Notes: generated by a model not told the origin, from the sequence alone. A stretch of 64,000 nucleotides of DNA from an uncultured Bacteroidota bacterium (GCA_937901965.1 CALGSW010000001.1:310001-374000), one strand, 5' to 3'; numbered from the stretch's first letter, positions 50,944-60,494 are shown. Translations and numbers: made by a program.

Positions 50944-52011
50944 ATGATTAATGTGGAGATGGATGACGAACTGGATCTTGACCTTGATGAGATAGGTGAT
51001 GATGAGGAGTCCGGAGGCTCTTTTGAACACTACAGATTTGTTGCTGATAAAGGTCAAAGCACAATCCGGGTAGACAAATACATAACTGCCCACATGGAGA
51101 AGACCTCCAGGCATCGCATTCAACTTGCTATAACTGCCGGATATGTCCTTGTTAATGACAAGGTTGTCAAGGCAAACTACATGGTCAAACCAAATGATAT
51201 TATACGGATAGTACTTCCGTATAGGCGCAAGGGAATGGAGGTGAGGCCTGAGAATATTCCTCTGGATGTTGTTTTTGAAGATGACTCACTGCTTGTTCTT
51301 AATAAGCCGGCCGGTTTAGTTGTGCATCCCGGACATGGACACTTTTCCGGGACCCTGGTTAACGCTCTGGCCTATCACCTGGGAATCTCTCAGGATGAAA
51401 ATGCCCCTGATGAAAGAATGGGAGTGCTTGTTCACCGGATTGATAAAAACACATCAGGACTTCTTATAGTTGCCAAAGATGATGAATCTCAGCTATACCT
51501 TGCAAAACAATTTTTTGACCACACTATTGAAAGAAAATATGTCGCACTGGTGTGGGGGAATATTAAGGAGGATACAGGGACTATCAGAGGAAACATAGCA
51601 AGAGATCCCAATAACAGATTAAAATTTAAAGTTTTTCCCGATGGTGAGACCGGAAAACATGCAGTTACACACTATAAAGTAATTGAGCGATTCGGCTATA
51701 CCACACTTGTTGAGTGTGAACTTGAGACAGGAAGAACTCATCAGATAAGAGTCCATATGGACTGGCTGGGGCATCCACTATTCAATGATGACAGATACGG
51801 CGGTGATAAAATCCTTAAGGGGACCCTTTATGCAAAATATAAGAAATTCATAGATAACTGTTTTGAACTCCTTCCAAGGCATGCCTTACACGCAAAGACT
51901 TTGGGATTTGTGCATCCAAAAACAAAAGAGAATCTCTTTTTCGAAAAAGAGATTCCCTCAGATATGAATTCTGTTATTGAAAAATGGAGAGCATATTCGG
52001 CTGCTCGCTAG
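50944..52011 (+). CDS. rluD: Large-subunit pseudouridine synthase, RluD-like
   Basis: 355 residues from the ATG at 50944, which follows the previous stop directly. An acidic N-terminal stretch (DDELDLDLDEIGDDEE) precedes an S4 domain (about 35-95) and the RluA-type catalytic domain with HRIDKNTSGLL holding the active Asp, plus GRTHQIRVH. It makes pseudouridines in 23S rRNA helix 69. Its TAG stop uses the palindrome CTAG shared with the stop of the convergent outer-membrane gene. Confidence 0.93.
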   Translation: MINVEMDDELDLDLDEIGDDEESGGSFEHYRFVADKGQSTIRVDKYITAHMEKTSRHRIQLAITAGYVLVNDKVVKANYMVKPNDIIRIVLPYRRKGMEVRPENIPLDVVFEDDSLLVLNKPAGLVVHPGHGHFSGTLVNALAYHLGISQDENAPDERMGVLVHRIDKNTSGLLIVAKDDESQLYLAKQFFDHTIERKYVALVWGNIKEDTGTIRGNIARDPNNRLKFKVFPDGETGKHAVTHYKVIERFGYTTLVECELETGRTHQIRVHMDWLGHPLFNDDRYGGDKILKGTLYAKYKKFIDNCFELLPRHALHAKTLGFVHPKTKENLFFEKEIPSDMNSVIEKWRAYSAAR

Positions 52012-54830
52012 CGATGAAATCTGCCTCCACCCATTCCCGGTCCCGGGCCTCTCATAGGCTGACCGCCTCCTTTCTGGCCTCCAAAATTCCCAAACCTCCA
52101 GGTAAAGCTTAGCATAAAGTACTGCTGAAGAGTATTATTTTGAACGTCTTCAATATAGTTGTCAGTTGTTGTTCTCCACACACTTTTTGATTCATTGAGA
52201 ATATCAAATACCTTAAGGCGCAGGGTAGCAGAATTTTTGAAGAGTAATTTTGAGATTTCAGCATTCCAGACCATAGCAGGTTCATTATAACCCTCTCCGT
52301 AACCAATGTAAAAGTTGTAGTCCATATCTGTAGCAAGGTTAAATCCTGCAGGAAGTGTCCAGTTTACAGACCCGTTTATTGCATTATTCCAGGTAGCCGG
52401 CTTTGCAGATTGCTGTATTGTGTACCAGGCATAATTGTATCTTACCCTTCCACCTACACTAACCTCAAGCTTATCTCCTCTGTACATAAATCTCAGCATT
52501 TCACTTAAAGATAGAGTTGTTGTGTATCCCTTCTGTAGAGACTCAAGCGTTCTGCCGGAAAAACTTACCCCTTTGTTTACACCTGCGTTAGTAAAGTTCA
52601 TTATTGAAAACTTAGACTTCTTTATAGGTGTATTATACATCAGATTTGCATTAATGTTAAATGCACCCGAAGCGTTTACCGGCATTGTATATTGAACCCC
52701 TGACTCATCATACCATCTCTGGGTAACAATTCTGTCCTGTGTGTAATTTGCCCTTAATCCTGCATCGATAGTACGAAAAGTCTCTCTCTTGGTATCTCTG
52801 TAATTAGCATTCAATGAATGCTCAAACTCAGGAAGCAGATCAGGGTTACCTATTGGGATCAGGAGGGGATTTGAATTGTCTTTTACCGGTTGAAGCTGAC
52901 TTATTGACGGCTGTCTTGTTCTTCCGTTATATCTCAGCCTTAAGTTACGGGTATCTGAGAATTTCAGGTCAAGCTGAGCTGATGGGGCGAAATTTACAAC
53001 AGACCTATTAATCACAGCTCCATCGCTTCTGACGCTTTTTGTTAAAGACGGCTGAGCATTAACTCCAAGTACATAACTATACTTCTCCTCATTTTTTCTG
53101 AGATTCACCTCAGCCCTGTGGTTAACAAAAATATTTTCAAAGTAGTTTGAATAGAGAGGATCAATTATATCATATTCATCTGTCAAACCTTTATTATAAA
53201 CCTTCTTGTCTGAATCTGTGTACCTGTAACCAAACCTATAGGCAAGCTCCATGTAATAGTTCTTTCCAAGTGGCTCTGTATAAGAGGCTCTTGCTGAAAG
53301 ATTATACGACTTTGATATGGAGTTGTACCTCTGATCAACTATAGTAGAGTCATCATCATTACCAATAATTGTTCTTGACATGTTTACACCGTTGAAGAGT
53401 TCATTATTTGAAAACTCCATATCCATGTTCAGTGAAAATGTTCTGCCCGGCTTAGCAAATCTGTGTCTTAGCAAAAGATCCCCTTCAAAGCTCTGGGCAC
53501 TGTTTTCTCCTCTTGACATACTGTTTCCCTCATTAATTCTCGTACCACTTCCTCCTCTGGTCCAGAAATCGCGTCTATCCTCAAATGTGCCTTTTGTTAT
53601 GCTTACATTTGGTCTGAATAGTATTGATGTCTTGTCATTAAACTTGTATTCAATGTTAAGTGCAGCCCTGTGACCATCAGAAAAACTGTTTGACACTGTC
53701 TCTTCAGAGTAGTTAAATGTACTGTCTTTCAAAAAATTCTGACGGAACGTCCTATTTTCTTGCAATCTGTCACTACCACTGTAGAGATAGTTGCCGCCAA
53801 TTTTCAGTTTTCCATCATTAAAATCTTTATTGGCATTTACACCTCCCATCCAGGATGTTGTAAGGCCACTCCCTCCAAATCTCATCGTAGCACCACCCAT
53901 TCTGATCATTGACTCTCCCATTCCTGAAGAGTTACGCATTGCAGCCATCATCCCTCCGGCTATATCCGAAAAGCCTCTGTTATTTGTATTGTTAATGTTG
54001 GCTACCGCTGTAAGCTGACTAGTCTTTGTAAAATTACCAACCATACCTGCTGCCTGATATCTCTCCTCTGTCCCATATCCGGCAGATACATTTCCAAACC
54101 AGCCATTCATCATACCGGGCCTGATACTCAGGTCAATTACTGTCTCCTCCTCTCCGTCGTCTATACCTGTAAACTGAGCCTGTTCAGATTTTTTCTCAAG
54201 TACTTTTACCTTTTCAATAATTTTAGCCGGAAGATTTTTTGTGGCAAGCTGGGGATCATTGAGGAAGAATGCCTTTCCATCAATCATTATCTTAGTTATC
54301 TCCTTGCCGTTAGCTGTAATTTTTCCATCAGAGTCTACCTCTATGCCGGGGAGCTTTTTCAAAAGTTCTTCAAGCATATCGCTATCTGTCGTTTTGAATG
54401 ATGAGGCATTGTACTCAACTGTATCCTTTTTAACGATAATAGGATTTCCCACAGCAGAAACTACCACTGAATTAAGGGTATTTACCTGCTCTTTCAGTTT
54501 GACCTCACCAAGATCAATAACTCTGTGTTCATCAAGAACTATACTCTTGATATAAGTTTCGTAACCAAGATACTCAATTCTCAATGAATAGTTACCTGGA
54601 ATAATACCCCTTATCTCAGCCATACCCCGAACATCAGTAAGGGCGTATTTGAATGGGGTCTCATCCCCTACCTTTGTAACTGATGCGGTTGCAAATTCAA
54701 CAGGTGCATTTCTGAGACTGTCCATAACAACCACTTTTATTCTGATCTCTCTCTGCTCATCCTCAGCTTGCAAATTTGCTGAAAGTGCTACAGACAATAG
54801 TAAAAACAAAAAGAACTTAGAGAATTTCAT
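52008..54830 (-). CDS. TonB-dependent receptor-like outer-membrane protein with regulatory domain and Gly-rich tail
   Basis: 940 residues. Signal peptide (to about 22, LQAED), a carboxypeptidase-regulatory-like beta domain (about 28-110), a plug (LNSVVVSAVGNPIIVKKDTVEYNASSF through ITKIMIDGKAFFLND), then an OMP_b-brl_3-type barrel. The last barrel strand FMLSFTWRFG is followed by about 26 residues rich in Gly, Met, Pro and Arg, so the protein does not end in the usual aromatic beta-signal. Substrate unknown; not a SusC (no SusD partner). Confidence 0.88.
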   Translation of the reverse strand: MKFSKFFLFLLLSVALSANLQAEDEQREIRIKVVVMDSLRNAPVEFATASVTKVGDETPFKYALTDVRGMAEIRGIIPGNYSLRIEYLGYETYIKSIVLDEHRVIDLGEVKLKEQVNTLNSVVVSAVGNPIIVKKDTVEYNASSFKTTDSDMLEELLKKLPGIEVDSDGKITANGKEITKIMIDGKAFFLNDPQLATKNLPAKIIEKVKVLEKKSEQAQFTGIDDGEEETVIDLSIRPGMMNGWFGNVSAGYGTEERYQAAGMVGNFTKTSQLTAVANINNTNNRGFSDIAGGMMAAMRNSSGMGESMIRMGGATMRFGGSGLTTSWMGGVNANKDFNDGKLKIGGNYLYSGSDRLQENRTFRQNFLKDSTFNYSEETVSNSFSDGHRAALNIEYKFNDKTSILFRPNVSITKGTFEDRRDFWTRGGSGTRINEGNSMSRGENSAQSFEGDLLLRHRFAKPGRTFSLNMDMEFSNNELFNGVNMSRTIIGNDDDSTIVDQRYNSISKSYNLSARASYTEPLGKNYYMELAYRFGYRYTDSDKKVYNKGLTDEYDIIDPLYSNYFENIFVNHRAEVNLRKNEEKYSYVLGVNAQPSLTKSVRSDGAVINRSVVNFAPSAQLDLKFSDTRNLRLRYNGRTRQPSISQLQPVKDNSNPLLIPIGNPDLLPEFEHSLNANYRDTKRETFRTIDAGLRANYTQDRIVTQRWYDESGVQYTMPVNASGAFNINANLMYNTPIKKSKFSIMNFTNAGVNKGVSFSGRTLESLQKGYTTTLSLSEMLRFMYRGDKLEVSVGGRVRYNYAWYTIQQSAKPATWNNAINGSVNWTLPAGFNLATDMDYNFYIGYGEGYNEPAMVWNAEISKLLFKNSATLRLKVFDILNESKSVWRTTTDNYIEDVQNNTLQQYFMLSFTWRFGNFGGQKGGGQPMRGPGPGMGGGRFHR

Positions 54831-54914
54831 ATAATTATTAGTCTAATATTCGTATTAAATATTTACAACCCTTTGACAAACGAAAGGGCAAAAGGTTAAA
54901 TCATGAAAAAAAAT

Positions 54915-55469
54915 TTATTTAACTCTTTCCGGATTGGCCTTGACAAAGGCATCCCACCCCTTTCCCCCGGAACCGCTTTTTATTTGACGGTTGGATTCAT
55001 AATAGTGGCATAAAGCAACTGCAAGGCCATCGGTAGCGTCAAGAAAATCAGGGACGTCCTTAGTTTTCAATATATTAGTAAGCAGCGCAGCAACCTGCTC
55101 CTTAGATGCTGCACCTTTTCCGGTAATTGAGAGTTTAATTTTCCTGGGAGCATATTCGTAAACAGGCATATTTCTGTTAAGAGCAGCTGCAATAGCTGAG
55201 CCCTGTGCTCTGCCTAGCTTGAGCATTGATTGAATATTCTTCCCATAAAAGGGAGCCTCAACAGCCAGCTCATCCGGCTTATAATGTTCAATTAACTCTG
55301 TGACTTCAATAAAAATCTTCCTTATTTTGGCAAAGTGATCCCTCTCCTTTCTAAGATCAACTACACCCATTGCAACATACTTTGGAGAGAGAGGAGTGGA
55401 TTCAATCACTCCATATCCCAGTATCTGAGTACCGGGGTCTATCCCAAGTATTACCTTGTTTGCAGGCAT
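54915..55469 (-). CDS. ruvC: Holliday junction resolvase RuvC
   Basis: 184 residues with the catalytic acids Asp11 (GIDPGT), Glu71 (AVEAPFYGKN), Asp144 and Asp147 (DATDGLAVALCH). It cuts Holliday junctions with RuvAB. 10 bp after serS. ruvA and ruvB are not in the window. Confidence 0.96.
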   Translation of the reverse strand: MPANKVILGIDPGTQILGYGVIESTPLSPKYVAMGVVDLRKERDHFAKIRKIFIEVTELIEHYKPDELAVEAPFYGKNIQSMLKLGRAQGSAIAAALNRNMPVYEYAPRKIKLSITGKGAASKEQVAALLTNILKTKDVPDFLDATDGLAVALCHYYESNRQIKSGSGGKGWDAFVKANPERVK

Positions 55470-55479
55470 TGAGATTTTA

Positions 55480-56748
55480 TCAGTTGATTATGTCAAATCC
55501 GCAATAGCTCCTGAGAACTTCAGGAACAACTATTCCATCAGGTGTTTGGTTATTCTCTAAAAGAGCTGCGAGAATTCTGGGGAGAGCCAGCGAGCTGCCA
55601 TTAAGAGTATGAGCAAGAGCCGGTTTCCCGTTTTCATCTTTGTAGCGAAGTTTTAACCTGTTTGATTGGAAGGATTCAAAGTTTGAAACAGAACTCACCT
55701 CAAGCCATCTTTGCTGAGCAGCCGAGTATACCTCAAAATCGTAAGTAAGCGCAGAGGTAAAACTCATATCTCCTCCGCAAAGTCTGAGTATTCTGTAAGG
55801 CAGACCAAGAGACTTAACCAGAGACTCCACATGAGCCACCATTCCGTCAAGTGCTTCATATGAACTTTCAGGAAGTGTAACCTGAACAATCTCCACCTTG
55901 TCAAACTGGTGCAATCTGTTAAGGCCTCTCACATCTTTACCGTATGATCCCGCCTCTCTCCTGAAACAAGGAGTATAGGCAGTCATTTTTACAGGGAGCT
56001 CAGATGGAGAAAGAATTACATCTCTGAATATGTTTGTAACAGGTACTTCAGCAGTGGGGATAAGGTAAAAATTATCCAATCCCACATGATACATCTGTTC
56101 CCCTTTGTCCGGAAGCTGCCCTGTACCAAAACCGGATGCCTCATTCACCATCAGAGGAGGCTGTACTTCAGTATAACCGGCCTTAGTATTCATATCCAGA
56201 AAATATGCAATCAGAGCTCTCTGAATTTTTGCCCCTTTGCCTTTGTAAACAGGGAATCCCGCACCTGTAAGCTTAACTCCCAGATCAAAATCAATTATAT
56301 CATATTTTTTTGCAAGCTCCCAGTGAGGTATAGAATCTTTCAAAACAGGTATTTCTCCACCCTCTTTGACATTAAGATTATCTTCAGCCCCTTTGCCTTC
56401 CGGTACAGATATGTGCGGTAAATTTGGCAACTGAACAAGAAGATCATTAAGTTCAGAGGCATAACCATTCATAGTTTCGTCAAGAGCTCTTGACTCCTCT
56501 TTCAACTGAGCAACCCTTTGTTTGGCAATCTCCGCATCCTCTCTCCTTCCGGTTTTCATCAAATTGCCAATCTCCTTAGCAAGTGAATTCTGCTCAGCAA
56601 GTTTTGAATCAAGTTCTGTTTGGGAATTGCGTCTTAAAATATCAAGTGCATTTACCCTCTGAATTATTTCAGCGGCATCGAAATTCTTTACTCGCAGTCT
56701 CTCCAGTACCAGATCCGGCTGCTCTCTTAAAAGTTTAATATTAAGCAT
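55480..56748 (-). CDS. serS: Seryl-tRNA synthetase
   Basis: 422 residues from the ATG at 56748 (MLNIKLLREQPDLV); an in-frame start 24 bp upstream is closer to the -7 box (TAACTTTG, 56777-56770) and less natural. N-terminal coiled-coil arm (about 30-105), then class II motifs 2 and 3: TPCFRREAGSYGKDVRGLNRLHQFDKVE and LNGSSLALPRILAALLEN. It charges tRNA-Ser. Co-directional with ruvC. Confidence 0.96.
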   Translation of the reverse strand: MLNIKLLREQPDLVLERLRVKNFDAAEIIQRVNALDILRRNSQTELDSKLAEQNSLAKEIGNLMKTGRREDAEIAKQRVAQLKEESRALDETMNGYASELNDLLVQLPNLPHISVPEGKGAEDNLNVKEGGEIPVLKDSIPHWELAKKYDIIDFDLGVKLTGAGFPVYKGKGAKIQRALIAYFLDMNTKAGYTEVQPPLMVNEASGFGTGQLPDKGEQMYHVGLDNFYLIPTAEVPVTNIFRDVILSPSELPVKMTAYTPCFRREAGSYGKDVRGLNRLHQFDKVEIVQVTLPESSYEALDGMVAHVESLVKSLGLPYRILRLCGGDMSFTSALTYDFEVYSAAQQRWLEVSSVSNFESFQSNRLKLRYKDENGKPALAHTLNGSSLALPRILAALLENNQTPDGIVVPEVLRSYCGFDIIN

Positions 56749-56779
56749 ATGGTTCAATAATTGAAGCCTCAAAGTTATG

Positions 56780-56817
56780 AAAAAAAAAGACCGACTTAAA
56801 ATGATTAAGCCGGTCTT
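56780..56817 (-). terminator. Terminator of the ferredoxin gene
   Basis: Minus-strand stem AGACCGGCTTAA / TTAAGTCGGTCT (one G-U pair) with loop TCATTT and a U-tract of nine. Confidence 0.9.
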
Positions 56818-56835
56818 CTGTAAAAAATATCTGAA

Positions 56836-57003
56836 TTAAGCTGGGCTGATAGCACCTACAGGGCAAACATCTGCACAAGAACCACAATCTGAGCAGACAT
56901 CCGGATCAATTTTATAGATATCGCCGGGAGAGATAGCTTCAACCGGACACTCATCAATACATGTACCGCAAGCGGTGCAATCTTCTGAAATTTTGTAAGC
57001 CAT
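56836..57003 (-). CDS. 2[4Fe-4S] ferredoxin
   Basis: 55 residues from the ATG at 57003; upstream in-frame codons reach past the promoter and are not coding. Two complete CxxCxxCxxxCP motifs: Cys9, 12, 15, 19 and Cys37, 40, 43, 47. It is a clostridial-type low-potential electron carrier, fitting an anaerobe. Monocistronic, with a strong promoter and terminator. Confidence 0.95.
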   Translation of the reverse strand: MAYKISEDCTACGTCIDECPVEAISPGDIYKIDPDVCSDCGSCADVCPVGAISPA

Positions 57004-57036
57004 TTTAAAAATAGTTTTGAATTGGTTTAATAATTG

Positions 57037-57083
57037 CAAAGATATAAAAAGGTTGGAACAGAACAAATACAAATGTATCTTTG
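57037..57083. promoter_or_regulatory. Interleaved divergent promoters: ferredoxin (minus) and DUF1573 gene (plus)
   Basis: Minus: TTTG (57067-57064), 19 nt, TATCTTTG (57044-57037). Plus: TTG (57053-57055), 20 nt, TATCTTTG (57076-57083). The two promoters overlap physically, so RNA polymerase can use only one at a time. Confidence 0.75.
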
Positions 57084-57110
57084 TTGTCTCAACCATAAAA
57101 GGAGGAGAAG

Positions 57111-58205
57111 ATGAGAGTAATGAGAATATCAAAGCCATTCGCCATTCTTGCACTGCTCTTGTTTGCACTGATATCATCAGCACAGAGCAGCGTAAACGGC
57201 ATTATTGAATTCAACAAGCTTGTTCACGATTTTGGAGATATAACACTTAGCTCCGGAAAACACACCTACGCATTTAAATTCAAAAATACAGGGAACTCAC
57301 CTGTCTTAATACAAACCGTCATATCTTCGTGCGGTTGCACAACACCTGTCTGGACGCGTAATCCCGTTAAACCTGGTGAGAGTGGAAAGATTGAGGTTAC
57401 CTTTCTTAATGATCAGGGGCCATATCCTTTTGACAAAGCACTGACCGTATACATAAGCGGAATAAATAAGCCTGTAATTCTAAGAATAAAAGGTGTTGTT
57501 CATGAAAAGGCAAAAAGTCTTTCTCAGCTATATATCCATAAAATAGGCGCACTCTCCTTCAGGCAGGATTATGCCGACATAGGTCAGGCGGCTCAGGGTG
57601 AGAAAAAAACAGAGAGTATCTCTGTAGCAAATACCGGCAGTAAACCAGTTAAAATTGACTTTACAGATCTGCCGGGAGGGCTCTCTTTAAGAGCAGAGCC
57701 ATCAACTCTTTCACCGGGTAAAAAGGGAGAGATATTTATTGAACTTGACACAAAGAGCCCGGTAAGATGGGGCGCAACAAAGCTGGAGGCTTCTCTCGTT
57801 ATTGACGGGAAGAGAGTGACAGACAAGAAACTTGAGATAAGGGTACGGATACTTGATAATTTTTCTAACCTTACACAAGAGGAGACTGAACAGGCCTCTC
57901 TACCTATGGTGGATAACAATGTTTATTCATTCGGGACATTAAAGGCGGGAGATAAAATTCAGCATACGTTTGATGTAAAAAACCTTGGAAGGAAAACTCT
58001 GACTCTTTACAAATATGACACAAACAAATCCGGAATAACCGTTAACCATCCAAAAACAATTGCACCCGGAGCAACAGCGAAATTTTCAGTAAACATTACA
58101 ACAGGTAATGATACCGGAGAACAGCTATATCAGATAACATTCATAACCAATAGTCCGGCAAGACCGGCATTCAGTCTTCTTATATCAGGAACTGTTACAA
58201 GATAA
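57111..58205 (+). CDS. DUF1573 protein, exported
   Basis: 364 residues with a signal peptide (cleavage near SSAQS). The first domain FNKLVHDFGDITLSSGKHTYAFKFKN ... ISSCGCTTP is the DUF1573 Ig-like fold with its CGC motif; a second, similar Ig-like pair follows (residues 150-260 and 265-364), of the ASH/MSP type. Function unknown; periplasmic. Unusually for this phylum it has a strong Shine-Dalgarno (GGAGGAG) about 5 nt before the ATG. Confidence 0.88.
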   Translation: MRVMRISKPFAILALLLFALISSAQSSVNGIIEFNKLVHDFGDITLSSGKHTYAFKFKNTGNSPVLIQTVISSCGCTTPVWTRNPVKPGESGKIEVTFLNDQGPYPFDKALTVYISGINKPVILRIKGVVHEKAKSLSQLYIHKIGALSFRQDYADIGQAAQGEKKTESISVANTGSKPVKIDFTDLPGGLSLRAEPSTLSPGKKGEIFIELDTKSPVRWGATKLEASLVIDGKRVTDKKLEIRVRILDNFSNLTQEETEQASLPMVDNNVYSFGTLKAGDKIQHTFDVKNLGRKTLTLYKYDTNKSGITVNHPKTIAPGATAKFSVNITTGNDTGEQLYQITFITNSPARPAFSLLISGTVTR

Positions 58206-58216
58206 AAGAATTTGAG

Positions 58217-59314
58217 ATGCAGGAGAGTAACCATTCTAATCACGATAGTGCACTAATTGTTAATGAAGGCATAGAACAGCCTCCAATAGTAAATCCGTAT
58301 ATAGGTAATTTCTATAAAAAGAATAAGAGCCGTAACCTTTCTGCCGATGAATTTGTAGAAGGAATTAAATCTGGTAATATTTCTGTTCTAAGCCAGGCTA
58401 TTACTCTGATAGAGAGCAACAGGCATGACCACAGAATAGTTGCTCAGGAGATTCTTGAGAGATGTCAGGCACACGGCAATGAATCTATGAGGATAGGCAT
58501 AACAGGTGTGCCTGGTGCAGGAAAGAGCACATTCATTGAGGCATTTGGAGGTATGATTACATCACTTGGACATAAACTTGCCGTTCTGGCAATTGACCCA
58601 AGTTCAGAGAGGAGTAAAGGATCAATTCTGGGAGACAAAACCAGGATGGAGACTTTGTGTTCAGATCCTAATGCATTTATAAGGCCCAGTCCAAGCGGAG
58701 GCTCACTTGGCGGTGTTGCAAGAAAAACACGCGAGAGTATAGCACTTTGTGAAGCTGCAGGATTTGACGTTATCTTTATTGAGACAGTGGGTGTAGGACA
58801 ATCAGAGACAACAGTGCACTCTATGAGTGACTTTTTCCTTCTTCTTATGCTGGCGGGAGCCGGAGATGAGTTGCAGGGTATAAAGAGAGGTATAATGGAG
58901 ATGTCAGATCTGATAGCGATAACAAAAGCTGACGGAAGCAACATTGACAAGGCAACTCTTGCTCAGGCACTGTATACAAACGCACTGCACCTGTTCCCTC
59001 CATCTGAGTCAGGATGGATTCCTACAGCTATGACCTCCTCGTCAGTAACTAAGGCCGGATTAAAGGAGATTCTTAAAAAGATTGAAGAGTACTTTATTCT
59101 GGCAAAATCCAACGGTTATTACTATAAAAAAAGGAGAGAGCAGTCAAGATTCTGGATGCATGAGACAATAAACGAAGGGCTGAGAGACCGGTTTTTTGAA
59201 AACAGGGAGATTCAGTCAAGACTGGCCCAATACGAGGAGTCGGTAATGGAAGGAAAGATTGGCTCTTTTGCAGCAGCTTCCCAACTACTGGATATCTATA
59301 AAAAGAATATATGA
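58217..59314 (+). CDS. meaB: MeaB/ArgK-type P-loop GTPase
   Basis: 365 residues. The G1 loop is GVPGAGKS (97-104), followed by LAIDPSSERSKGSILGDKTRM, FIRPSPSGGSLGGVARKT, FIETVGVGQSE and the TKAD base-recognition motif (ITKADGSNID). This G3E-type GTPase guards adenosylcobalamin loading of methylmalonyl-CoA mutase. No mutase gene is nearby. It overlaps the metal exporter gene by 4 bp (ATGA). Confidence 0.94.
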   Translation: MQESNHSNHDSALIVNEGIEQPPIVNPYIGNFYKKNKSRNLSADEFVEGIKSGNISVLSQAITLIESNRHDHRIVAQEILERCQAHGNESMRIGITGVPGAGKSTFIEAFGGMITSLGHKLAVLAIDPSSERSKGSILGDKTRMETLCSDPNAFIRPSPSGGSLGGVARKTRESIALCEAAGFDVIFIETVGVGQSETTVHSMSDFFLLLMLAGAGDELQGIKRGIMEMSDLIAITKADGSNIDKATLAQALYTNALHLFPPSESGWIPTAMTSSSVTKAGLKEILKKIEEYFILAKSNGYYYKKRREQSRFWMHETINEGLRDRFFENREIQSRLAQYEESVMEGKIGSFAAASQLLDIYKKNI

Positions 59315-60480
59315 ATATAATACTGGAAGCTTTAAAGAACAGCATTCTCATTACAGGACTTGTAATTGTAATGATGCTTCTCATAGAATATGTAAATATA
59401 CGTTCACACGGCGAGTCATTTAAAAAACTCAAAAAATCACCGGTTAAACAGGTAATATTGGCTGCACTACTTGGACTAATTCCCGGATGTATAGGAGGAT
59501 TTGCCGTAGTATCACTGTTTACTCACAACCTGTTAAGCTTTGGCTCCCTTGTTGCTATGATGATAGCCTCCTCCGGAGATGAAGCATTCGTAATGTTGGC
59601 CCTTATACCTAAAACAGCCATATTTTTGTTCTTTGTTCTGCTAATTATCGGTGTGATTGCAGGCATAATAGTTGACAAGCTCTATAAAGGGAGTAACAGG
59701 CCTTTTTCACCTGAGGAATTTACGCTTCATGATGAGTGCTGTCATGAAAAGCACGATCACAAACAACACCATCCTGTTCAGGAGACAAAACGGACAATGA
59801 CACGTGAGAGAATCCTGATAATGGCTGGAATAGCCATTTTTATTTTTGCCGTGGTCGCCGGAATACTGGAGCACAATCATGAATCACACACGCAGGAGGC
59901 AGCTCCTGCAGTTGTTGTTGAAATGCATGACCACAATCATGGACACGAAGGAGAGCATGCACATGATCACGAAATTGCAGATGCTAACCATGCTGAACAC
60001 GGATTTGATATTTTCTCTGAGAGATGGATGAATCTACTTTTTGCAGGTGTAAGTATATTCTTGTTATTTCTTACAGCAAGAGCAGGAGACCACTTTATTA
60101 GAGAACACCTCTGGGGTCACGTAGTTAAAAAACACTTCAGATCCATATTTCTCTGGACATTCGGAGCGCTCCTCGTAATCCATTTTGGTATGCAGTTTCT
60201 TGACATAGAACACTGGCTCATGGATAATGTATTCCTGATGATAGTTATAGCTGTTATTATTGGTATTATTCCTGAATCAGGCCCGCATATGGTCTTTATT
60301 ACTCTCTTCGCAGGAGGGCTTGTCCCATTTTCAGTACTTCTTGCAAGCTCTATTGCACAAGACGGACATACAGCTCTTCCGTTGCTTGCAGAAAGCAAAA
60401 AAGGCTTTGTACTTGCCAAAGCCATTAATATTGCAATAGGACTGGTTATAGGAACGGCGGTTCACCTTGCAGGGTTTTAA
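59311..60480 (+). CDS. Putative heavy-metal exporter (ArsP_2/PF11449-like) with His-rich loops
   Basis: 389 residues with about ten helices in two halves that share a GxIPG/GIIPESGPH motif (IPGCIGGFAVV near 57; IIGIIPESGPHMVFITLF near 320). Two cytosolic or periplasmic loops are very rich in His, Asp and Cys: about 141-157 (CCHEKHDHKQHH) and 188-230 (HDHNHGHEGEHAHDHE). That suits binding of a transition metal. The family is annotated as putative manganese or heavy-metal transporter. Coupled to meaB; its stop codon lies in a hairpin shared with the end of rho. Confidence 0.82.
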   Translation: MNIILEALKNSILITGLVIVMMLLIEYVNIRSHGESFKKLKKSPVKQVILAALLGLIPGCIGGFAVVSLFTHNLLSFGSLVAMMIASSGDEAFVMLALIPKTAIFLFFVLLIIGVIAGIIVDKLYKGSNRPFSPEEFTLHDECCHEKHDHKQHHPVQETKRTMTRERILIMAGIAIFIFAVVAGILEHNHESHTQEAAPAVVVEMHDHNHGHEGEHAHDHEIADANHAEHGFDIFSERWMNLLFAGVSIFLLFLTARAGDHFIREHLWGHVVKKHFRSIFLWTFGALLVIHFGMQFLDIEHWLMDNVFLMIVIAVIIGIIPESGPHMVFITLFAGGLVPFSVLLASSIAQDGHTALPLLAESKKGFVLAKAINIAIGLVIGTAVHLAGF

Positions 60481-60490
60481 CCCTGCAGGG
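60465..60490. terminator. Hairpin between exporter and rho
   Basis: CCTTGCAGGGTT pairs with AACCCTGCAGGG across a TT loop (one T-G pair), covering the exporter stop codon. There is no U-tract on either side, so it is a weak terminator at best, or a 3'-end stabiliser for the two convergent mRNAs. Confidence 0.5.
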
Positions 60491-60494
60491 GATC

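Noticed and set aside
54841..54900. Small hairpin CCCTTT...AAAGGG upstream of the large outer-membrane gene as a terminator of ruvC
   Set aside because: Only 6 bp with an 8-nt loop and no U-tract.
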